This document shows positions 7,897 to 14,903 of a DNA stretch of 35,076 nt, one piece after another. The first letter of the stretch is position 1, and each line of letters begins with the position of its first letter. The stretch is from a virus, in the IMG/VR virus record IMGVR_UViG_3300009151_000020, positions 1-35,076 of that record; one strand, given 5' to 3'. A model generated the notes under the pieces. That model was not told the origin of the DNA. It worked only from the letters and a program-made list of their open reading frames with translations, and did not search any database. The position numbers were made by a program, and so were the translations under genes.

Positions 7897-8394
7897 TTAG
7901 TTGTACATCACTTCAATAAGCGAAGTTAACGGCGGCGCGGTTGAAAAAGTAAGTGCTGTCGCCGCAACTGTGTACGTGTTTTTGTTTTGGTACACGCCGT
8001 TTATATAAACAAACGTGTAGTTTTCGCCTAACGACGATGCGCTTAGCGTAAATACTGTTTGCGAGCCAGTGCCGGTAAAATTATCTACTTGATAGCCGGA
8101 AGCACCAAGACCAATTATATTGTCATATGAAGCAATTAGAACATCTGCGCTTGTGTATATAACAAACTTGTACGGAGGAGACTCTATCCAAATTTCGCCT
8201 CCTGAAACGCGCCCCGCAGAGTTTAGAATAATTGGATTGGTATGCGCAGTGTTTCCCGACGAGCTTGTATAGCTAGTCTTTGGAGTCGTTGTCCCCGCTG
8301 CATACGTGTATATCTTGCCGCCAGAAAGAGGCGAGCCGTTGTCGGTAAAGAACTGCGCCCCAACGCCGCCTAACGGGGAGAGAAATACGGCCAT
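7897..8394 (-). CDS. P22-tailspike-type head-binding domain protein (165 aa)
   Basis: Residues 1-95 (FLSPLGGVGAQFFTDNG, PLSGGKIYTYAAGTTTP, NPIILNSAGRVSGGEIWI, YKFVIYTSADVLIASYDNI) match the layout of the phage head-binding domain that anchors tailspikes to the virion neck. A second small beta domain occupies residues about 100-165 (FTGTGSQTVFTL, FVYINGVYQNKNTY). In P22 this domain is fused to the beta-helix of the spike. Here it ends with its own stop, and the beta-helix lies two genes downstream. It probably serves as an adaptor between the tail and the receptor-binding proteins. The stop at 7897 is clear in the given sequence. Confidence 0.82.
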   Translation of the reverse strand: MAVFLSPLGGVGAQFFTDNGSPLSGGKIYTYAAGTTTPKTSYTSSSGNTAHTNPIILNSAGRVSGGEIWIESPPYKFVIYTSADVLIASYDNIIGLGASGYQVDNFTGTGSQTVFTLSASSLGENYTFVYINGVYQNKNTYTVAATALTFSTAPPLTSLIEVMYN

Positions 8395-8398
8395 TTGT

Positions 8399-9205
8399 TT
8401 ACTCCAGCAATAAATTGTTGAACGAGCTGTATTGCGTCATCAACCAGTTTGTTCCGTCCGACACTAGCGTAGCGGAATCGCCCGCCGATGCCGCAAGTAT
8501 AGCTGTTCCCGCAGCGCCACCCGCTTGTGGCACGACATTCGACGAGGCTGATATTACAGTCTGCACTTGATAGTTCTGAATGTGAAGCACCCGCCCGCTG
8601 TAGCTACTGGCGGTTGGCAGGGTAACGGTGCAGGAGGCAGACGGCTTATTGTTGATTAGCCAAACGTCTGTCGCTGCAACGGTGAAGTTTGCCGTTTGTG
8701 TGACCGGAGCAGCAACGGGCTGCTTGGCGTTGAACGTAGCCCAGTCTGTGCTGGATAGGTAGCCGTTGACCGATGAAGTGGCTACGGGCATCGAGATCGC
8801 CGGTGCCGTACCACCTGAGCTAACTACCGGAGCTGTGCCAGTGACAGCCGTCACGGTTCCGATGGTCGGCGGCGGTTGCAAATACGCGCCTTGGATCGCG
8901 GCTTCCAGGTTCTCAAACCGCGCCATCATCGCCATAAGTTGCGCGGCGTCGAACGTAGCCAAGAAGTTGCCAGATTGGTCTTGGTACTCCGGCGAAATAT
9001 TGTTATTGACCTCTTTAAGTATCTCGGTGAAGTCAGGCTGGTTTGGCGGTCCAATCTGCAACTCGTCAAGCGTCACCGCGTTAGTGCCGCCGCCAGTCAA
9101 GACGTACAAGTTGTAGAAGAACCGATACCATTGCCGCGACAACAGCCCGGTGCGTTCGTCCATCAACGGGATGCGCGGCGCGGGGATTTGGGTAATGTCA
9201 AGCAT
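8399..9205 (-). CDS. Putative tail fibre/tail adaptor protein (268 aa)
   Basis: I place the start at the ATG at 9205 (MLDITQIPAPRIPLMDERTGLLS), which overlaps the gp10-like stop by 8 bases; an in-frame start at 9235 would add ten residues. Residues 1-35 contain PRIPLMDERTGLLSRQWYRFF, an N-terminal pattern recurrent in podovirus tail proteins. A short helical segment (about residues 80-105) is followed by a Thr/Ala/Val-rich beta region (TGTVTAVTGTAPVVSSGG, STDWATFNAKQ), which I associate with fibre shafts. It follows the head-completion genes, so it may join the neck to the spike. Exact role is inferred. Confidence 0.7.
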   Translation of the reverse strand: MLDITQIPAPRIPLMDERTGLLSRQWYRFFYNLYVLTGGGTNAVTLDELQIGPPNQPDFTEILKEVNNNISPEYQDQSGNFLATFDAAQLMAMMARFENLEAAIQGAYLQPPPTIGTVTAVTGTAPVVSSGGTAPAISMPVATSSVNGYLSSTDWATFNAKQPVAAPVTQTANFTVAATDVWLINNKPSASCTVTLPTASSYSGRVLHIQNYQVQTVISASSNVVPQAGGAAGTAILAASAGDSATLVSDGTNWLMTQYSSFNNLLLE

Positions 9206-10640
9206 TGGTCGGAGTGATGAACAACTCTGCGCCAACGATAGCGATCTTCACCGGGTCAGTGCCCGATACCTCGTACACCCGGTCCCGAATCTTCTCGGTC
9301 ATGCCAAGCCGTCGCCAGAACGTGCGGTAGCCGTAGCTGCCTATCGTGCCCATCGAGGCCCAGTGTTCGTTTGACCATGTGTGGCCACCGTCATCCGACC
9401 AGCGCAGCATAACCTGCGGGTCGCTGCCCTGCCCGTTGTTCAGCCCTACGCCTGTTTCGGCGTCTAGTTGCAACGAATGGTGCGTGCTGCGCTTTAGGTT
9501 GTTCTCGCCCGGACCTAACGCCCGCCAGGATCGCAGCCACTTCTGGATGCTGCTGTTGTCGGCGTATATGTCCAAGTCCAGCGTGTAGATGTTGCCGTTC
9601 TCAAAGTCGCCAACAACTGTGTTGTTTGCAAAGTTGCACTGGCAGTTCGACCGATGCCGGGTAAACGCGCCGTTGAGGAAACCAGCACGCTCGTGCCAGG
9701 CTTGGGTCGCTACGTCGTACACCCACGTTGCGTTGGCAGATGGAAAGTTCAGCACGTAGAAGGCGTGGCCCTCTTGCTGGTACGTGTACGCTACCGCGTC
9801 CGAGATAGTGGTGTACTGCTGGATGGCGTACTCAATGGCGTGCGTCGAGACTCGGACGCCGCTGTAACCTTTGTTCTGGTACACAATGCCAAAGCCACGA
9901 GCATCAGCGCCAAGCCAGAACAGCGCGTTGTCGAGCTTGGCGATTGAGAACGCAGCCGCGCAGCCGATCTCGTTTAATGCGCCTTGAATCGGTGCCAACG
10001 GAAAGTCAATCAACGCAGCGTCGTACCAAACCTCAACCGTATCAGTGCCGAACACCCACAACTCGCGGTGATCGACCGCTACAGCGACAACACCGTCAGG
10101 TGACCCCTCTGCACTGGCAAAGTCCAACGGAGCGATCATGGTGCCATCCAAGAGGCTGGTGGCCCATAGTCTTTGGCTGTTTGGCTCGTTGAATATAAAG
10201 TATCCGTCAAGATACTGCACCGTGACCGCGCCAGGGAAGTCAACGTCCGTAATTTGTACAAAGACACCGGTGACGTCGTTGTAGACGTAACTAGCAGGGT
10301 TACACGCAAAGAACAACTGCACGCCGTTATCCGCAATCGATACCGGGCCGGTGCCCGACACGTCACCGATCTTGACGGGCGTTCCGGTCAAGCTTGGAAC
10401 TTTGTAGACCTCGTTGCCTGATACGACATAAAAGTTGCTGCCGTTGGTCTGGTGTGCCCACAGCGCCCGGATAGGACCAACGCCTATGGTCTGTTGAAAC
10501 TTCAGCCCAGGCGCTCGGTTCAGAAACGCCGGCTCTTTGCCGCCTTCTGGGATTACTTCGGGAAACAGGTTAACCATGCGGTTATCCGCAGCATTGATAC
10601 TGCGGGCTACATACGAGCTACCCAGGATGCGCGTTTTCAC
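9198..10640 (-). CDS. P22 gp10-like packaged-DNA stabilisation protein (480 aa)
   Basis: Length (480 residues) is close to P22 gp10 (472), the hexameric tail hub that plugs the portal after packaging. The N-terminus (GSSYVARSINAADNRMVNLFPEV, GKEPAFLNRAPGLK) is characteristic of this family. The body is a series of beta-blade-like units with aromatic residues (LWAHQTNGSNFYVVSGNEVY, WVFGTDTVEVWYDA, LRWSDDGGHTWSNEHW). The gene abuts the gp4-like gene with no gap, matching the gp4-gp10 order of P22. No enzyme activity is expected. Assigned from family layout and gene order. Confidence 0.87.
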   Translation of the reverse strand: MKTRILGSSYVARSINAADNRMVNLFPEVIPEGGKEPAFLNRAPGLKFQQTIGVGPIRALWAHQTNGSNFYVVSGNEVYKVPSLTGTPVKIGDVSGTGPVSIADNGVQLFFACNPASYVYNDVTGVFVQITDVDFPGAVTVQYLDGYFIFNEPNSQRLWATSLLDGTMIAPLDFASAEGSPDGVVAVAVDHRELWVFGTDTVEVWYDAALIDFPLAPIQGALNEIGCAAAFSIAKLDNALFWLGADARGFGIVYQNKGYSGVRVSTHAIEYAIQQYTTISDAVAYTYQQEGHAFYVLNFPSANATWVYDVATQAWHERAGFLNGAFTRHRSNCQCNFANNTVVGDFENGNIYTLDLDIYADNSSIQKWLRSWRALGPGENNLKRSTHHSLQLDAETGVGLNNGQGSDPQVMLRWSDDGGHTWSNEHWASMGTIGSYGYRTFWRRLGMTEKIRDRVYEVSGTDPVKIAIVGAELFITPTNA

Positions 10641-11351
10641 TTAATAGTTGCCGCTAAAAATATTAAAGCGTTGCCGGGTCGCTACGATGCTGTACGGCAG
10701 ACTCATGATATCGTCAGGGTTGTTGATACGCTTGATGTTGCGCTTGCTTGACATAGCAATGCGCTGCACTTGCGGCGATGGTTCTACGCCAAACTCGGCG
10801 GCTATCTCAGAAGCCAAATTGAAGCGAAACGCACGTAGATAGCCTGGCGGAATTACTAATTCCGTGGATAACGTAGCCGGCTCGACCAACTCCGTAACGC
10901 TAACAAAGTGCCACTCCAGCACCTTCGTCGGCACTGGGTAGATGTACATCGACATGTTGGGCATGTCCATGTTCGTCCATATCACCTGCGGATAGGTCGA
11001 TGTGACCGTCTTGACCGCGATGCCGTTGTACTGCTGTTGATTGATAATCTTGATGCCAAAGCTGATGTTGTTCGCCGGGTCGCGGAAGTAGGTCGAGTCG
11101 TCCAGCAACACGGGACGATTGCCTACGAAGTCACCAGTTGGGCCTATCGTGCGTGACTTAAGATTAGGCGGCCAGCTAAATATCTGATCTTGCGTTGAGA
11201 ACACAGACAACCGTTCAGACGACCAGCTATCAAGCATCTGGTTCATCGCGGTCAATGCGTCCTGCGAAGTAGCTGCCGAAGGCGTTTCGCCCTCGGCCAA
11301 TTGACCGATCAGTCGTAACGCTCCGTTAATCTGGTCGTTCGCTGTCGTCAT
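10641..11351 (-). CDS. P22 gp4-like head-completion (tail accessory) protein (236 aa)
   Basis: The first 60 residues (NGALRLIGQLAEGETPSAATSQDALTAMNQMLDSW) are the recognisable helical start of the gp4-like family, which binds the portal and receives the gp10 hub. The C-terminal half (VIPPGYLRAFRFNLASEIAAEFG, RIAMSSKRNIKRIN) is helical and basic. Length exceeds the 166 residues of P22 gp4, as in many environmental podoviruses. P22 gp4 also has a muramidase-like activity, but no catalytic pair can be assigned here. It overlaps the upstream small gene by four bases (ATGA) and abuts the gp10-like gene. Confidence 0.85.
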   Translation of the reverse strand: MTTANDQINGALRLIGQLAEGETPSAATSQDALTAMNQMLDSWSSERLSVFSTQDQIFSWPPNLKSRTIGPTGDFVGNRPVLLDDSTYFRDPANNISFGIKIINQQQYNGIAVKTVTSTYPQVIWTNMDMPNMSMYIYPVPTKVLEWHFVSVTELVEPATLSTELVIPPGYLRAFRFNLASEIAAEFGVEPSPQVQRIAMSSKRNIKRINNPDDIMSLPYSIVATRQRFNIFSGNY

Positions 11352-11524
11352 GCCGTTAGCTCCCTACGAGGTCTACCGCGAGGTTTTGCCAGTTCATTGA
11401 CAGGCTCGGGTAATTCTACGCCAATTTCGTAGCGTTCCCAGCCATTCTTTTCATCGGCCTCTGCTTCAGCCTCAAGAATAGCAACCTTGTTGCCGTGGGT
11501 AGGGTGCCGCAGATAGATAACCAT
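11348..11524 (-). CDS. Small conserved phage protein (58 aa)
   Basis: The frame begins MVIYLRHPTHGNKVAILE, followed by an acidic stretch (EAEADEKNGWERYEIG) and a basic Arg/Pro-rich end (KPRGRPRRELTA). From memory this matches a small protein commonly found next to head-completion genes in podoviruses of Proteobacteria. The gene lies between the 141-residue protein and the gp4-like gene and overlaps the latter by four bases (ATGA), which supports its reality. No domain of known function is visible. The protein may be a DNA- or capsid-contacting accessory factor. Confidence 0.8.
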   Translation of the reverse strand: MVIYLRHPTHGNKVAILEAEAEADEKNGWERYEIGVELPEPVNELAKPRGRPRRELTA

Positions 11525-11539
11525 AACAGTCCTTCAAAA

Positions 11540-11563
11540 CCGCCCCCTATCGCTAGAGGGCGG
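11540..11563 (-). terminator. Probable rho-independent terminator after the 141-aa protein
   Basis: On the minus strand, CCGCCC pairs with GGGCGG, with an inner CTA/TAG match. The stem is followed by TTTT and lies 8 bases past the stop at 11571. A second terminator-like hairpin follows the coat gene, so head-gene expression may be stepped down here. Confidence 0.6.
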
Positions 11564-11570
11564 GAGTTAC

Positions 11571-11996
11571 TTAGGACAGACGATACAGCGTCCAGGTAGC
11601 AGCCGCAGTCCGACGGCAACGGAAGATCGCCGACGAGATAACCGTCACGCCGCTGTTAGCTGCAACAGTAACGTTACCGACCAGCGTCCAGCCGGTGCCA
11701 ACTGCAATGGTTGCATCTTCAGCGTCCACGGTCGAAACGTTGATAAACACAATCTCAAACGCTGCGTTGTTCTGCATGTTGGTAAAAGTTGCGTCCATCA
11801 ACGTGCCGGTGGGCAACGTCAAGGTACAAGCTGCTGCGCCGGCCTGGTTGATGGTAATAATACCAGCCGACAATTGCGCCACGGTCAGAGTTGCAGTAAC
11901 AGACGCAGTTGCGGGGGAAACCTGCGGGATGAATTCCATTTCATTCTGGTTGCCATCAGTGTACTGATAACCACCGCCAACGGAAGGAAGTGCCAT
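11571..11996 (-). CDS. Putative capsid decoration/structural protein (141 aa)
   Basis: The N-terminus, MALPSVGGGYQYTDGNQNEM, is a short polar arm. The remainder is a Thr/Ala/Val-rich beta sequence (TATLTVAQLSAGIITINQAGAA, IAVGTGWTLVGNVTV) resembling decoration proteins that trimerise on capsid surfaces. It is encoded immediately after the coat gene and is flanked by two terminator-like hairpins, so it may be made in large amounts. No catalytic motif is seen. The role is inferred from composition and position. Confidence 0.72.
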   Translation of the reverse strand: MALPSVGGGYQYTDGNQNEMEFIPQVSPATASVTATLTVAQLSAGIITINQAGAAACTLTLPTGTLMDATFTNMQNNAAFEIVFINVSTVDAEDATIAVGTGWTLVGNVTVAANSGVTVISSAIFRCRRTAAATWTLYRLS

Positions 11997-12023
11997 GATT
12001 GATGCTCCTAATAGGTTGAAATA

Positions 12024-12042
12024 CCCCCGCGCTAGGCGGGGG
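12024..12042 (-). terminator. Terminator-like hairpin after the coat gene
   Basis: CCCCCGC and GCGGGGG form a seven-pair GC stem with a five-base loop, 8 bases past the coat stop at 12051 on the minus strand. The downstream tract is weak (TATTTC), so it may act as a partial terminator or as an mRNA 3'-end stabiliser rather than a full stop. Confidence 0.55.
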
Positions 12043-12050
12043 CAGTTTGA

Positions 12051-13262
12051 TTAGCCCCAGATACGACAGGCCATCTGTGGACGAATGGTGCTGAAGCCGT
12101 ACAAAACGTCAACACGGCAAGGCATACGGTCGTTGTTAATATCGTACTGCCGCACGATACGCATCGAGATACCGTTATGCACCTGGCGGGAAGCCATGTC
12201 TACGCCTTGGGGCAGCAACAAGTCAGCGGTAGCCATCGTGATCGCGTTTTTGTGATAGACCAAGTTTTGCGGGTAAACCGTAGAAGCCGAGCCAAGGAAC
12301 GTGATCACAGCCGAAGCAGCAGGGAACGAGTCAACGGAAGCCAGCGCATTGGTCGCCGTGTACAGAGGCGGCGAAATGTTGATGGTAGCCGAAGTGCTGG
12401 TCAAAGTCTGATCAGCGGTGACCACAAACTGTTGCAAGCTACCGACCGACTGACGGGTCTGCGGGTTGACGGTGTAAACACCAGCGATGGTGAACACGTC
12501 GCCCTGCTTGATGGTCTTGGTGCCGTTGGTGTAGGTAATGTCCAACGTCGCAACACCTTGCGTGGTCGGCGGGGTGCTGGCCGACACGATAGGTGCCACT
12601 GGCAAGCTGCCGGTGGTGTGCGTCGAGATTGACTGGCTCATGTTGACTTCTTCGTAGCCCAACACGTTTTCGCCCATCATGCCGGACTTGAACTGGCTCG
12701 AAATAGAACCTGTCGGGTTGAAAAAGCCTTTCATGCCATCGACCAACGCAGCGTTAGCAGCGGGGTTAACCGTTGCGTAGCGGGGCGACAAAGGCGATGC
12801 GTACTCGTTCAGCTTTTGCCCAGCTTGCAGCAACACAAGCGAGGTGGCCGGGGTAGTACCAGGGGTGCCAACCGAAGAAAAGATCGACTTGTATGCGGTA
12901 GCCACGTCAGCGTCAACCGATGCAGCCAGTTGGCTAATACGAGGTTTCAGCACACGTTCTGCAAAGTCGTCCAACTGCATCGTCAGCTCGGCAGATGTGA
13001 AGTTAATGCCGATGTGCTTCTGGCTCGCAACGGTCAACGTGGTGTACTGCTCGTTGTCGTCTTGAACTTGCAAAGCGGCACCGTCGGTGACCAGAGCGCG
13101 GTCAGGCAGACGAATACGAAGGGTCGAGCCAATCTTAGCGCCTTCGGCGGCAAAACTGTCGTCGTACTCTTTGTTGATATTGCGGGAGATCACCAAGTTG
13201 TTCTCGAGAATCTCGAGAGACTTGCGGGTGATCATGTCAATGGTAAGTAGGCTGTTGGCCAT
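12051..13262 (-). CDS. Major capsid (coat) protein, P22 gp5-like (403 aa)
   Basis: The opening (SLLTIDMITRKSLEILENNLVISRNINKEY) is the signature of P22-type coat proteins. A basic spine (GSTLRIRLPDR), the VASQKHIGINFTSAELTMQLDDFAERVLKPRISQLAASVDADV block, and an inserted beta domain (about residues 220-330) follow. P22 gp5 has 430 residues, so this is slightly short but within range. The coat protein assembles the icosahedral HK97-fold shell with help from the scaffold encoded just upstream. An AAGGA Shine-Dalgarno element lies about 9 bases before the ATG. The terminator-like hairpin downstream fits high expression. Confidence 0.93.
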   Translation of the reverse strand: MANSLLTIDMITRKSLEILENNLVISRNINKEYDDSFAAEGAKIGSTLRIRLPDRALVTDGAALQVQDDNEQYTTLTVASQKHIGINFTSAELTMQLDDFAERVLKPRISQLAASVDADVATAYKSIFSSVGTPGTTPATSLVLLQAGQKLNEYASPLSPRYATVNPAANAALVDGMKGFFNPTGSISSQFKSGMMGENVLGYEEVNMSQSISTHTTGSLPVAPIVSASTPPTTQGVATLDITYTNGTKTIKQGDVFTIAGVYTVNPQTRQSVGSLQQFVVTADQTLTSTSATINISPPLYTATNALASVDSFPAASAVITFLGSASTVYPQNLVYHKNAITMATADLLLPQGVDMASRQVHNGISMRIVRQYDINNDRMPCRVDVLYGFSTIRPQMACRIWG

Positions 13263-13284
13263 GATTCATGTTCCTTAAAAGATA

Positions 13285-14055
13285 TTAGCGATTTCTCTTG
13301 GCTTCCATCTTTTTCACCTGTCGTGCCCGTTCAGCTTCAATCCATTGGCTGGTACTCATAGCCTTGATAGACCGTGAGTCAGTTGTATCGTAGTTGCTCG
13401 AACCCCCGCTTCGGGGTGTGATAGGTGAAATCGGCGCTGGCGCTTTCGAGGTTTGTTTAGTTACTGGCTCAGAAGCTACCTTAGCTTCCAAACGTCCTAT
13501 TTCTTTCGCTTGCAGAAATGGTGCGAGTCGGGCAATGCGATCCGCTTCTTTCGGATTTGTGCCTAGATAATATGCAATATCTGGACCGTTATCCGATGCT
13601 TGAATTGTCTGCGCCATCACGTCCGTAATTGGTAGCTTGGGGTTGTACGCGACTTGTTCAAAGTCCTCGTATTTATCCCGCGCTGCTTCTTCCTTGTCGT
13701 GATAACTGCCGAGCAATTCTTGCTGCTGCTTCGCAAACTGTTGCTGCTGAACGATCTGCTGGGCTTTGGAATTCGTCAACGCATCAACGTATTCCTCTGT
13801 CGTTGCATACTGATCAGGAGTGACCTGCGTTGCTTGGGCTGGTTTTGGTGCTTCGACCGACCTTGCTTCGCGTTCCCACTTGCGCTGTTCTCTTGCAAGC
13901 CGTTTCCCAATGGCTGCATCAAGTTCGTCTTGGCTAAATAGCTTTGACTCTTTGACTTCACCATCGATTGCTTCCGGCGCTTCTACTATGGGTTCAGGCG
14001 CTGCCGTAGCTTCCTGTTCCTGCGCGGGTTGTTCCGCTAATACTTCTTCAGACAT
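13285..14055 (-). CDS. Scaffolding protein (256 aa)
   Basis: The protein is highly charged and almost wholly helical. An acidic N-terminus (EEVLAEQPAQEQEATAAPEP) precedes SQDELDAAIGKRLAREQRKWEREA, a motif typical of phage scaffolds. A glutamine-rich coil (QQIVQQQQFAKQQQELL) occupies the middle. The basic C-terminus (QWIEAERARQVKKMEAKRNR) is the part that usually binds the coat protein. It lies directly upstream of the coat gene, as in P22. Scaffolds guide procapsid assembly and leave before DNA packaging. Confidence 0.88.
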   Translation of the reverse strand: MSEEVLAEQPAQEQEATAAPEPIVEAPEAIDGEVKESKLFSQDELDAAIGKRLAREQRKWEREARSVEAPKPAQATQVTPDQYATTEEYVDALTNSKAQQIVQQQQFAKQQQELLGSYHDKEEAARDKYEDFEQVAYNPKLPITDVMAQTIQASDNGPDIAYYLGTNPKEADRIARLAPFLQAKEIGRLEAKVASEPVTKQTSKAPAPISPITPRSGGSSNYDTTDSRSIKAMSTSQWIEAERARQVKKMEAKRNR

Positions 14056-14095
14056 GTTGATTCCTGAGAATCCCTGACGAGCCGCGCCAGTGCGG

Positions 14096-14587
14096 TTAAA
14101 TCTTCATTGCTGCAACCTTATCTTGGAAAGCCATAACACGGGCGTCCAATACTTTTTGTGCTGCGGTCAGCATATCCCGAACGGTGATAAGTTTAGCCTC
14201 ACGCTCGGTAGCCAACAACTCACGCGCAGACAATGCCATGTCTTTCGCGGCTTGTTCTTTTGCGGTGTTTTGACTTTCCACACTGAAGCTACTTTCTTCA
14301 GCGTCCAAGTCTGCTCTACGAACTGCGGTAACAGCCGCAAGTTCGTTTGCTTTGTTAGACCGAGATTGCGCGTCAGTTAGTATGGCTTCCGCTTCTGCTT
14401 TTGCAGCGTTTAGTACATCAACCGCCTCTGCTTTGAGCCGGATAGTAGCTTCTACCGCGCTCAATGCACCCTGGCGCTGCTCCAACTCATCCCGCACCGC
14501 AATGAATTTTAACAAATCTTCCGGCAGTTGCTCGGTAATGTACCGCACTAGATTAACGGGTTGTTGCGCGTCGTTTGAAACGTCCAT
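14096..14587 (-). CDS. Coiled-coil protein upstream of scaffold (163 aa)
   Basis: The start at ATG 14587 (MDVSNDAQQ) is preferred because GGGGG lies about 5 bases upstream. An in-frame start at 14644 would run into the neighbouring gene. Residues about 30-150 form a continuous Ala/Glu/Lys-rich coiled coil (KAEAVDVLNAAKAEAEAILTDAQSRSNKANELAAV). No catalytic motif is present. Position between a structural protein and the scaffold suggests an assembly or scaffold-assisting role. I do not recognise a named family. Confidence 0.75.
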   Translation of the reverse strand: MDVSNDAQQPVNLVRYITEQLPEDLLKFIAVRDELEQRQGALSAVEATIRLKAEAVDVLNAAKAEAEAILTDAQSRSNKANELAAVTAVRRADLDAEESSFSVESQNTAKEQAAKDMALSARELLATEREAKLITVRDMLTAAQKVLDARVMAFQDKVAAMKI

Positions 14588-14597
14588 AGTGCCCCCG

Positions 14598-14903
14598 TTA
14601 AGCGTAGTAGCTAATGTTAAGTTTTGCGCCGCCGGCCTGTTCAAAGAACTTGATCTTGGTCAGGTCGCCATCGTATTGCAAAGTTACGCCGACTGCCAGC
14701 GGCATACCAACCGTTGCCGAGGGGTTAGTTCCGTCGTCACGCCAACGAACGGCTTGCGCTTCTGGCGTAATGATAGCAATAGAGGGTTTGCAACTTAGTC
14801 CTTGCACATCCACAATTGGAACGGTCAATGACGTTGCAGTGCTCACATCGGTAATTTGTTGATACCCGAGGCGAGTAGTAATTGCTTTTAGATTTAGTGA
14901 CAT
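14598..14903 (-). CDS. Small conserved virion protein (101 aa)
   Basis: The sequence includes AQAVRWRDDGTNPSATVGMPL and ends in AGGAKLNISYYA. From memory these match small proteins of podovirus and siphovirus head operons, in which RWRDDGTNPT and GAKLNVSYY recur. It is predicted all-beta with no membrane span. It abuts the large glycine-rich gene without a gap. The role is probably structural (capsid surface or fibre base), but no experimental match is known to me. Confidence 0.75.
   Translation of the reverse strand: MSLNLKAITTRLGYQQITDVSTATSLTVPIVDVQGLSCKPSIAIITPEAQAVRWRDDGTNPSATVGMPLAVGVTLQYDGDLTKIKFFEQAGGAKLNISYYA

Noticed and set aside
11416-11619. Minus-strand ORF of 67 codons
   Set aside because: It runs through a terminator-like hairpin and overlaps the better supported 58-residue gene in another frame.
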